From positions 4,663 to 14,019 of the forward strand of contig JAHWJF010000007.1 of assembly GCA_019348515.1 (NCBI GenBank): DNA of 9,357 bases, in the 5' to 3' direction. Below, piece by piece: positions 1 through 5,959 of this stretch. Each line of letters begins with the position of its first letter. Within the stretch, counting starts at the first letter, position 1. Made by a program: the position numbers and the translations under genes. This DNA is from Chloroflexota bacterium (GTDB lineage: Bacteria > Chloroflexota > Chloroflexia > Thermomicrobiales > UBA6265). Under the pieces are notes generated by a model, which was not told the origin of the DNA, ran no database searches, and saw only the letters and a program-made list of their open reading frames with translations.

Positions 1-1136
1 GCGCCGGCATCGATGCGCAGATTCGGCGTCTCTGGGATGTCCAGTCGGGTGATCTGTCCTGGCGACGGCATGAAGTTGCGCGACGGATCCTCCGCGTAAA
101 TCCGCGCCTCGATGGCGTGTCCACGCGGTCCTATCCCCTGCTCGGGAATTGAAAGGGGGAGACCCGCGGCAACGCGCACCATCTCCCGCACCAGATCGAC
201 TCCGGTGACCTCTTCCGTGACAGGATGCTCCACCTGCAGGCGGGTGTTCATCTCCAGGAAATGGAACTGACCGTCGTCGGTGACCAGGCACTCGATCGTG
301 CCGGCGCTCTGGTAGCCCATGTGCCGTGCCAGCGCCACGCCGGATTCGCCCATCCGCTGCCGGAGCTCGGGGCTGATTCCCGGTGACGGAGTCTCTTCGA
401 CGATTTTCTGGAAGCGACGTTGCAGCGAGCACTCGCGCTCGCCCAGGTGGACGACCCTCCCAAATCGATCGCCCAGCACCTGAATTTCCACATGGCGCGG
501 CGCGGGAGAAAAGAATTTCTCGACGTAGACTGTCGTGTCGCCGAAAGCCCGGCCCGCATCGCGGCGAACACCGTCGAGTGTGGCTTCGACCTCCTCTGGG
601 CTATGTGCGACGCGCATACCATACCCGCCGCCGCCGGCCGCGGCCTTGATCGCGACTGGATACCCGAGCTCGTCCGCCACCGCGGCGATTGCGACGGCGT
701 CGGACAACGGCTCTTCGGTCCCAGGAACAATCGGCACGCCGGCCGCCTTCGCCGCTCGCCGCGCGGCGATCTTGCTCCCCATTGCTTCGATGACCGCCGG
801 CGGCGGTCCGATGAAGACCACGCCTTCATCAGCGCAGCGACGGGCGAACGTGGCGTTCTCCGAGAGAAAGCCATAGCCGGGGTGGATCGCCTGCGCGCCG
901 GCCACGCGGGCGATTTCGAAGATGCGATCCTGGTTGAGGTAGCTCTGCGCCGGCATCGCGGGCCCGAGGTGAAACGCCTCGTCCGCCGCCTCGACGTGCA
1001 CGGCGTCCGCGTCGGCATCGGAATAGACCGCAACCGACGGAATGTTCATCTCCCGAAGTGTCCGCGCGATGCGAACCGCGATCTCGCCGCGATTCGCGAT
1101 CAGCACTTTTCGGAACAACGGTTCGGTCTGGGTCAA
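1..1136 (-). CDS. Biotin carboxylase subunit (AccC-like), 3'-truncated by the window edge
   Basis: This is the ATP-grasp biotin carboxylase that carboxylates biotin on the neighbouring carrier protein using ATP and bicarbonate. About 378 residues are visible of a usual ~450; the C-terminal lobe lies outside the window. In order one sees FRKVLIANRGEIAVRIAR (N-domain), HPGYGFLSEN, the lysine of PVAIKAAAGGGGYGMRV (ATP loop), RHVEIQVLGD, the ATP/biotin site around SLQRRFQKIVEE, GTIECL, FLEMNTRLQVEHPVTE (metal and catalytic Glu/Asn/Arg) and RGHAIEARIYAEDP. There is no ATG near the expected start. In-frame choices are TTG at 1148, TTG at 1136, TTG at 1118 (giving MFRKVLIANRGE) and GTG at 1106. I took 1136 because a GAGAAG lies just upstream. 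The gene follows the carrier-protein stop by about 12 nt, so it is almost certainly co-translated. Two positions differ from E. coli AccC: Tyr for Arg in the glycine loop and Phe for His before QK. Aromatic residues at the second site occur in other biotin carboxylases. Confidence 0.93.
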   Translation of the reverse strand, partial: MTQTEPLFRKVLIANRGEIAVRIARTLREMNIPSVAVYSDADADAVHVEAADEAFHLGPAMPAQSYLNQDRIFEIARVAGAQAIHPGYGFLSENATFARRCADEGVVFIGPPPAVIEAMGSKIAARRAAKAAGVPIVPGTEEPLSDAVAIAAVADELGYPVAIKAAAGGGGYGMRVAHSPEEVEATLDGVRRDAGRAFGDTTVYVEKFFSPAPRHVEIQVLGDRFGRVVHLGERECSLQRRFQKIVEETPSPGISPELRQRMGESGVALARHMGYQSAGTIECLVTDDGQFHFLEMNTRLQVEHPVTEEVTGVDLVREMVRVAAGLPLSIPEQGIGPRGHAIEARIYAEDPSRNFMPSPGQITRLDIPETPNLRIDAG

Positions 1137-1148
1137 GGAGCTTCTCAA

Positions 1149-1364
1149 CTAGGAAAAGCGGGCGATGACCGCACCGGTGTCTATCTCATCACCTTCGTTG
1201 ACCAGAATCTCCGCAATCGTGCCGTCGCTTTCGACGGTGACCGGGATTTCCATCTTCATCGATTGCAGCGTCACCACGGGATCACCCGCGGAGACCGCGT
1301 CTCCGGCATTCACATGAACGGTCGCCACCAGACCCGGCAGCGGGCTGAGTACTTCGGCGGACAT
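1149..1364 (-). CDS. Minimal biotin carboxyl carrier protein (single biotinyl domain, 71 aa)
   Basis: The product is a free-standing biotinyl domain that carries carboxybiotin between the biotin carboxylase and the carboxyltransferase. The biotin attachment motif SMKME is present, with the acceptor Lys37. Flanking features of the fold are visible: SPLPGLVATVHVNAGD at the N-terminal half and GTIAEILVNEGDEIDTGAVIARF at the C-terminal half. At 71 residues it lacks the long Pro/Ala-rich N-terminal half of fatty-acid-synthesis AccB (about 150 aa), so it looks like a dedicated carrier for this operon rather than the housekeeping one. The ATG is supported by a strong purine-rich Shine-Dalgarno (GGGAGAGGAG) a few bases upstream. 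Its stop TAG is followed within about 12 nt by the biotin carboxylase start. Confidence 0.95.
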   Translation of the reverse strand: MSAEVLSPLPGLVATVHVNAGDAVSAGDPVVTLQSMKMEIPVTVESDGTIAEILVNEGDEIDTGAVIARFS

Positions 1365-1378
1365 GGCTCCTCTCCCTT
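1365..1378 (-). promoter_or_regulatory. Ribosome binding site of the carrier-protein gene
   Basis: On the minus strand the bases just before the ATG read AAGGGAGAGGAGCC, an extended Shine-Dalgarno. It lies in the 41-nt gap between the PxpA-like stop and this start, so the carrier protein probably has independent, strong translation initiation. Confidence 0.6.
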
Positions 1379-1405
1379 CCCTCGCGCGATAGCCGTGAAG
1401 ACGAG

Positions 1406-2176
1406 TTAGACCGCAGCCGTCTGGCTGCCGACCGGGGCGATCTCGACCCCTGCCTCTTCCAGGCGTTGCCGGACGCGCCGCGCGATTTCACCCGAGTTCG
1501 GCGCATCCCCGTGAATGCAGATCGTCTGGACAGCGAGGTGCAACGTGTTTCCTTCGACCGTCCCAACCTCATCTTTCGTCGCCAGCTGCACCGCCCGCCG
1601 TGCCACTTGCTCGGGGTCCCAGGCACCCTTGTTGCGCTCGATGACGAGGCTACCGCTGTTGTCGTAGTTCAAGTCGACGTAGCCTTCGCGGATATAGCCG
1701 ACCCCTGCCGTCGCCGCGAGCGCGGGCTCGATCTCGCCCATCCCAAAGAGGACGACGCCGTCTCCAAGCGCACCGACGGCACGCACCAGCGCAGCGGCAA
1801 GCGTCTCGTCGGCGGCGCTCATGGTATAGAAAGCGCCGTGCGGCTTGACATGCTGCAAACGGCCACCGGCGGCTTCGGCGAAGGCACGCAGCGCTCCCGC
1901 CTGGTACATGGCGTAGTCGTAGATCTCGTCCGGTGTCACCTGCATGCGACGGCGGCCAAACCCGAGCAGGTCTGGTAGCCCGACGTGGGCGCCGATACCA
2001 ACGCCCTTCTCGATCGCCATCTCGACCGTCGTGCGCATCACCGCCGGGTCGCCACCGTGCCAGCCACAAGCGATGTTGGCTGAGGTGATCACCTCCATCA
2101 GCTCGACGTCATTCCCGAGCTGCCAACGCCCGAAGCTCTCGCCCATGTCCGAATTCAGGTCGATCGTGCGTGACAT
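1406..2176 (-). CDS. pxpA: LamB/YcsF family protein, 5-oxoprolinase subunit A (PxpA)-like
   Basis: The product is a 256-residue cytosolic LamB/YcsF protein, the usual length for the family. Known members (PxpA) act with PxpB and PxpC as an ATP-dependent 5-oxoprolinase; the founding fungal LamB is tied to lactam use. Family signatures are clear: DLNSDMGESFG at residues 6-16, NIACGWHGGDP at 34-44, GAHVGLPDLLGFGRR at 62-76, HVKPHGAFY at 109-117 and IHGDAPNSGEIA near the C-terminus. His and Asp residues in these blocks are the presumed metal/substrate ligands by family analogy. It departs from the textbook sequence: the usual ADR-Y block reads VDLNYDNSGSLVIER, and GFHAGDP is GWHGGDP. The ATG lies 1 nt after the stop of the upstream carboxyltransferase gene (TGAGATG), implying translational coupling. 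The substrate may be 5-oxoproline or another lactam/ureide. Confidence 0.9.
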   Translation of the reverse strand: MSRTIDLNSDMGESFGRWQLGNDVELMEVITSANIACGWHGGDPAVMRTTVEMAIEKGVGIGAHVGLPDLLGFGRRRMQVTPDEIYDYAMYQAGALRAFAEAAGGRLQHVKPHGAFYTMSAADETLAAALVRAVGALGDGVVLFGMGEIEPALAATAGVGYIREGYVDLNYDNSGSLVIERNKGAWDPEQVARRAVQLATKDEVGTVEGNTLHLAVQTICIHGDAPNSGEIARRVRQRLEEAGVEIAPVGSQTAAV

Positions 2177-2177
2177 C

Positions 2178-3161
2178 TCAGACTCGCTCCAGACTGGTGT
2201 GGTCGATCAGGGCCTCAGTGACGCGGGCAAGATCCGCGGCTTCCTCGATTGATAATTCCTTGAAGCGGATATGGTCGCGTCCCGGCACCATCTGGCCCAG
2301 CTTCCACATCGAACCGTACGCGACCCCGGCCGCGCAGACGAATCCACCCAGGGTGGGACCATCGACGCAAAGGATGATGGGCTGATCACCGGAGATGTTC
2401 ACGGCACCGACCGCGTAACCGTTGTCGAGGATATTGGAAGGATGCCCACCGGCGACACCGCCAGTCGTGCGGGACCACTGCCAGCTATGCGGCTCGAGCC
2501 GGTAACCCATTCGGTTCGAGTTACGGTCCAGCTTCCAGTTGTGACTGAAAAAATGGTCGTAGTCGTCCCACGTCCAATAGTCGGGCGCCGCCTGGGGCCC
2601 TGGCACCGCTTCCAGCTCCCACTCGGCGCTGTAGCGGGGGATGACCGAGGACTTGACCCTGCGTCCGGTAGCCTCGTCCAGACTGCCCGCCGGGCCCCCA
2701 ACAGGGAGCCCATCCCCTTTCTTCAGAGCCCGGCCTTCAAGACCGCCGATCGCGCCGGGCACGTACGTAGCGCGGCTTCCTAGATAGGGCGGCACGTCGA
2801 TTCCGCCGCTGACCGCGAGGTAGGACCGAAACCCCGGTCCAGCGACACTGCCGAGAGCGAGCGTTTGACCCGGTGTGACGCGATGGGATTGCCAGAGCTC
2901 GATCGGTTCTCCGTCGAGCTTCGGCTGCATGTCCGCGCCGGCCAGCGCAATAACCGCGTCCTGGTTGAACCGGGCCTGGAAATTGCCGGCAGTGATCTCC
3001 AATCCAGCCGTTCCCGGTTCGTTGCCCACGAGCAAATTCGCCAGCCTAAACGCCAGGTTGTCGAATGGACCCGCTGGGCAGATCCCCTGATCCAGCAATC
3101 CCTGCCGGCCCGGGAAATCCTGGACCGTTGTCTGGATGCCCCCTTCGAGCACCTCGATCAT
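2178..3161 (-). CDS. AHS2/KipA (PxpC)-type carboxyltransferase half, urea-carboxylase-like
   Basis: The product (327 aa) is the AHS2 (CT_A_B) half of a KipI/KipA-type carboxyltransferase. In urea carboxylase this half pairs with AHS1 to move CO2 from carboxybiotin to the substrate; in PxpBC the pair is the ATP-using part of 5-oxoprolinase. The N-terminus MIEVLEGGIQTTVQDFPGRQG is the family hallmark, followed by QGICPAGPFDNLAFRLAN, LVGN, LEIT, YLAVSGGIDVP and YLGSRATY. The C-terminal half has RNSNRMGYRL and then, at about residues 238-276, GGHPSNILDNGYAVGA followed by SGDQPIILCVDGPTLGGFVC. The HPSNI and DGP-LGGFVC blocks are the urea-carboxylase version, not the ADRQTTGGYP version of classical KipA. 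A longer reading from an ATG at 3188 exists, but the ATG at 3161 has the Shine-Dalgarno and fits the family start. It lies 39 nt after the AHS1 gene. Confidence 0.9.
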   Translation of the reverse strand: MIEVLEGGIQTTVQDFPGRQGLLDQGICPAGPFDNLAFRLANLLVGNEPGTAGLEITAGNFQARFNQDAVIALAGADMQPKLDGEPIELWQSHRVTPGQTLALGSVAGPGFRSYLAVSGGIDVPPYLGSRATYVPGAIGGLEGRALKKGDGLPVGGPAGSLDEATGRRVKSSVIPRYSAEWELEAVPGPQAAPDYWTWDDYDHFFSHNWKLDRNSNRMGYRLEPHSWQWSRTTGGVAGGHPSNILDNGYAVGAVNISGDQPIILCVDGPTLGGFVCAAGVAYGSMWKLGQMVPGRDHIRFKELSIEEAADLARVTEALIDHTSLERV

Positions 3162-3165
3162 GCGT

Positions 3166-3174
3166 TCCTCTCCC
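3166..3174 (-). promoter_or_regulatory. Ribosome binding site that decides the AHS2 start
   Basis: The minus strand reads GGGAGAGGA, then ACGC, then ATG. This purine tract supports starting at 3161 rather than at the in-frame ATG 27 nt upstream, which would place the Shine-Dalgarno inside the coding region. Confidence 0.6.
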
Positions 3175-3200
3175 GTCGTTCTCTCCACATTGTCTTACCG

Positions 3201-4187
3201 TTAGGGGACCGGAGTACGCTCGGCCGCCGCTTGCTGCCGCTGCCGGAAGGTTTCGGTCTCCGGCTTGATCTCCTCTCGTCGCGCCAGATAGGCGCCGACG
3301 TCCAGGGTCCCGTCGTTGATCTGGTACTCGTAGGAGCCGTCGTACACCTGCTCGCGCAGCGCGATCAACTCGTCGTCGTTCACCCGGGTGAAGGAGACCT
3401 GGTCGCCGGGCCTCATGAGGATCGGATTGTCCTTGAAGGCGGGATTGCGCTGCTGGGCATCATAGATCGGGATGGTGCGTCCGATGAGCTGATACCCGCC
3501 CGGGGACGGCACGGGATAGATGGCCAGACACGGCCCGGCGATGCCGACCGCTCCTTCCGGTGTCCAGGGCCGGGTGGGGTTGTACTTCGGGATCACGACC
3601 GCGTAGCGTGGATCGAGTGGGAACATGAATGGCAGGCCAGGGAAGAAGCCGTTGGCCGCATTCCACCACGGCGTCGCCATCAAGTACTCGATGAACTCCT
3701 CAGCATCCCGCAGTCCGTTGTACTCGGCGGCATAGTCGATGTTGTTGCCATTGCGGATGTTCGGTGCGTCCTTGCGGATGAACTGCACGTATTTGGCGAT
3801 GTCCGCGCGCGTCCACTGGTCGTTGACGGCCAGCGGCAGGTTGATCTCCCGGCTGGGAATGGCGAGATTCTCGACGGGGGGCAGCAAGGCGTAGAGCCGA
3901 TCGACCTCCGCGATGAGATCGTTCGGCCGCAGCACCGTGCTGTCGTAGTGGATGAGGATCGAGCGCAGCGCCGGAATCGTCTCGATCACACCGCTGACGG
4001 CGGTGTCTTTGAGGGCCTGGTTCAGACCCAGGACGCGAAAGTTCAGTGTCAGGTCGAGCTCCATCGGCCCGAACTCGACCAACAGGAAGCGATCGCCTGC
4101 CGATCGGTAGACCGCACCCGGCCGGCCGTCCTGGGCCGGGGTCTCCGCCAGGAGCGCCGCATTCGCCCGTCCATTGGCCTGGCCCAC
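3201..4187 (-). CDS. AHS1/KipI (PxpB)-type carboxyltransferase half, long urea-carboxylase-like form
   Basis: The product (328 aa from the GTG) is the AHS1 (CT_C_D) half of the carboxyltransferase, partner of the AHS2 protein encoded next. It is about 100 residues longer than classical KipI/PxpB. Visible blocks are GDRFLLVEFG (31-40), PALRSILIHYD (72-82), NLPLAVND (116-123), an inserted helical stretch with APNIRNGNNIDYAAEYNGL, PLDPRYAVVIPKYNPTRPW and TPEGAVGIAG, then SPGGYQLIGRT (about 228-238). KYNP-R-WTPE-AVGI and the insert are urea carboxylase/urea amidolyase features. The tail (LDVGAYLARREEI…FRQRQQAAAERTPVP) resembles the linker that, in urea carboxylase, leads into the biotinyl domain, but here the protein stops. 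The GTG at 4187 has a perfect AGGAGG 5 nt upstream. An upstream in-frame ATG at 4268 would overlap the proposed -35 and is disfavoured. Confidence 0.9.
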   Translation of the reverse strand: MGQANGRANAALLAETPAQDGRPGAVYRSAGDRFLLVEFGPMELDLTLNFRVLGLNQALKDTAVSGVIETIPALRSILIHYDSTVLRPNDLIAEVDRLYALLPPVENLAIPSREINLPLAVNDQWTRADIAKYVQFIRKDAPNIRNGNNIDYAAEYNGLRDAEEFIEYLMATPWWNAANGFFPGLPFMFPLDPRYAVVIPKYNPTRPWTPEGAVGIAGPCLAIYPVPSPGGYQLIGRTIPIYDAQQRNPAFKDNPILMRPGDQVSFTRVNDDELIALREQVYDGSYEYQINDGTLDVGAYLARREEIKPETETFRQRQQAAAERTPVP

Positions 4188-4192
4188 TGTCA

Positions 4193-4198
4193 CCTCCT
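4193..4198 (-). promoter_or_regulatory. Ribosome binding site that decides the AHS1 GTG start
   Basis: AGGAGG lies 5 nt before GTG (minus strand: AGGAGG, TGACA, GTG). This consensus Shine-Dalgarno at ideal spacing argues that translation starts at 4187 and that the 27 codons upstream back to the ATG at 4268 are 5' leader. Confidence 0.75.
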
Positions 4199-4238
4199 CT
4201 GCTTCTGGTTCATGCTGTCGTTCATACCATTCTCGCGG

Positions 4239-4268
4239 ATTATTTGCCCCGGCGCGACTCCCCGCCAA
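4239..4268 (-). promoter_or_regulatory. Candidate promoter of the carboxylase/PxpA-like operon
   Basis: On the minus strand TTGGCG (+ strand 4263-4268) and AATAAT (+ strand 4239-4244) are separated by 18 nt. They match the -35 and -10 consensus at 4/6 and 5/6. Transcription would start near 4232 and leave a leader of about 45 nt before the GTG. The AT-rich -10 stands out in this GC-rich DNA, but this is a by-eye call. Confidence 0.4.
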
Positions 4269-4468
4269 GAGTGTGAAGGGGACGGGTAGTCATCGCGGAC
4301 CGAGCAGTGACCGATCTGCTCACGATCGCCAACCCCGTCGCGATCTTACGGCACGGCAGTTGCCCTCGTGGAAAGCGGTCGGCATTCTCCTTGCGAGGTG
4401 CTGGCGTGGGAAAAGCTGAGCGCCCGCAGCCGACCGACGAATTCACGGGAAGAGGTGGACCACGAACG

Positions 4469-5959
4469 ATGACTGGTGAGGTGGAGACACGGGAGGCGCC
4501 TGTGCTGCCGAGGCTGGAGACAGGTGTTCCCGGCCTCGATACGGTTCTCAGCGGGGGGTTGCCGGTTGGCCGCACCTGCCTCGTAACCGGGTCACCTGGT
4601 ACAGGCAAGACCACGCTGGGCAGTCAACTCGCCTTTCACCATGCGGCGGCAGGGGGCCGCGTGGTGGTCGCCACTCTCGTCTCCGAGACGCACGACCTGA
4701 TGCTCGCTAACTTGCGCGGGTTTCGCTTCTTCGATCCTACTCTCGTCGGTGACCGGGTGCACTACCTCAATCTTTTTGACGCCCTGGTGGAGGAGGGTCT
4801 GGACGGCGTAGTTGCGTCCATTCGTCGGGTGCTACGCGACACTGGTGCCTCGCTCCTCATCATCGATGGAGCAGCAGCCATCGAGGACGTGGCGGCCTCC
4901 CGGATTGCGCTGCGACGTTTCGCCCAACAGCTGCAAGCCCAGGCAGCCGTCCTCAGCGCCACGACCGTCCTTCTCACCGGCCATGGCCGGGATGAGCTGG
5001 GGATTCTCGGCGCTCACGTCGATGGGGTGCTGGTGTTGGCCAACGAGCTGATGGGGGCCCGTCACGAGCGGCACCTGGAAGTGCTCAAGCTCCGCGGTGG
5101 CCAGCACGTGACCGGGATTCATCAGTTCACCATCAGCGGCAACGGTCTCACGGTATTCCCACGCCTGGAATCAGTCGCCGGCGCGTACCGCCCGCCGGAA
5201 GCTCCCCAGGAGCGGTCGGGACTTGGCACCGGTGTGCCCGGTCTGGATGCCATGCTCGGCGGCGGGTTGCTGCCGTTATCCAGCACGCTCGTCATGGGTA
5301 CGCCGGGCGCCGGCAAGACATTGCTCGGTCTGAGCTTCCTGATGGAGGGCGCCAACCGGGGGGAGCGCGGTCTGATGGCCGGGTTCCATGAGACGGAGCC
5401 AGACCTGATCGCTACGGCGGCGGGAATTGGCCTCGACCTGCGGAGGGCTGTGGAGGCGGGACTCATCCGCATCTTGTGGCACCCACCCCTCGAGCTCTCG
5501 GCCGATGCCTGGGCGTGGCGACTGCTCGCGGGAGTGAGTGAGCACCGGCCCCATAGGGTCTTTGTTGATGCCATCACCGATATCCAACGCTTCATCGCGT
5601 CGCCACAGCGGATGCCAACCTACGCCGCGGCCCTCACGAACGAGCTTCGCGCTCGGGAAGCCACGGCCCTCATCGCCGCGGAGATCGACGCCTACGTCGA
5701 CGATCAGTTGGTTGTTCCCGTGCCGGCCGCCTCGGCCACCATGGACAATGGCATCTTGCTTCGTCAGGTCGAGCTGCGCTCGTCCCTCCGTCGCCTGGTC
5801 TCGGTCCTGAAGGTCCGGCAGCTGGGATCTGATCCCGCGATCCGCGAGTTCGTTGTCGGTGACCAGGGAATTGCCGTCAGTGGTCCGTTCGCGACCTCTT
5901 CAGGGCTCCTCACCGGTCGCGGGACTGAGGGATCACCTTCCGGAGATGACGCTCCGTGA
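4469..5959 (+). CDS. KaiC-like double-domain RecA-fold ATPase
   Basis: The product (496 aa) has two KaiC (RecA-like) domains in tandem, close to the usual ~500-520 aa of KaiC. Domain 1 begins LETGVPGLDTVLSGGLPVG and has Walker A GSPGTGKTT (41-49), a catalytic-Glu position reading S72-E73, Walker B LLIID (Asp133) and the K-L-R finger at 207-209. Domain 2 begins LGTGVPGLDAMLGGGLLP, with Walker A GTPGAGKTL (277-285), H307-E308 at the catalytic position, Walker B VFVD (Asp367) and K-V-R at 448-450. In cyanobacterial KaiC both catalytic positions are Glu-Glu. Gap-free alignment of the domain 2 segment ending ILL-VE-R…K-R puts S422-A423 at the KaiC phosphosite pair Ser431/Thr432, so only the Ser is kept. 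I see no kaiA or kaiB here. I chose the ATG at 4469 because AGAGGTGG lies about 10 nt upstream and the family similarity begins shortly after. Its stop overlaps the receiver gene by 4 nt. Expected role: a signalling ATPase, not necessarily a clock. Confidence 0.92.
   Translation: MTGEVETREAPVLPRLETGVPGLDTVLSGGLPVGRTCLVTGSPGTGKTTLGSQLAFHHAAAGGRVVVATLVSETHDLMLANLRGFRFFDPTLVGDRVHYLNLFDALVEEGLDGVVASIRRVLRDTGASLLIIDGAAAIEDVAASRIALRRFAQQLQAQAAVLSATTVLLTGHGRDELGILGAHVDGVLVLANELMGARHERHLEVLKLRGGQHVTGIHQFTISGNGLTVFPRLESVAGAYRPPEAPQERSGLGTGVPGLDAMLGGGLLPLSSTLVMGTPGAGKTLLGLSFLMEGANRGERGLMAGFHETEPDLIATAAGIGLDLRRAVEAGLIRILWHPPLELSADAWAWRLLAGVSEHRPHRVFVDAITDIQRFIASPQRMPTYAAALTNELRAREATALIAAEIDAYVDDQLVVPVPAASATMDNGILLRQVELRSSLRRLVSVLKVRQLGSDPAIREFVVGDQGIAVSGPFATSSGLLTGRGTEGSPSGDDAP

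Larger units (their letters stand above)
4188..4468. other. Divergent intergenic region between the carboxylase operon and the KaiC-like operon
   Basis: This stretch of about 280 nt separates divergently transcribed operons. It holds the minus-strand promoter and ribosome site listed separately, plus a short inverted repeat, GAGCAG (4302-4307) and CTGCTC (4316-4321), with an overlapping CGATC/GATCG pair at 4312-4328. I see no convincing plus-strand promoter. The best I find is TTGCCC at 4360 with a poor -10. An in-frame ATG at 4307 would extend the KaiC-like protein by 54 residues through this region, but that extension (MTDLLTIANPVAIL…) shows no family similarity. Confidence 0.5.

Noticed and set aside
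1149..1364. Housekeeping accB of fatty-acid synthesis
   Set aside because: It is only 71 residues, lacks the usual N-terminal half and sits in an AHS1/AHS2/PxpA operon with no acetyl-CoA carboxyltransferase genes.
420..1409. A 329-codon open frame on the plus strand opposite the biotin carboxylase and carrier genes
   Set aside because: It is antisense to unmistakable family proteins and has no motif of its own.
2865..4289. A 474-codon open frame on the plus strand opposite the AHS1 and AHS2 genes
   Set aside because: The sequence is Arg/His/Asp/Val-rich without recognisable motifs and lies antisense to two strongly supported genes; long antisense frames are expected in such GC-rich DNA.
4307..4468. 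N-terminal extension of the KaiC-like protein from the ATG at 4307
   Set aside because: No ribosome binding site was seen there, the 54 residues show no KaiC similarity, and the ATG at 4469 has AGAGGTGG upstream.
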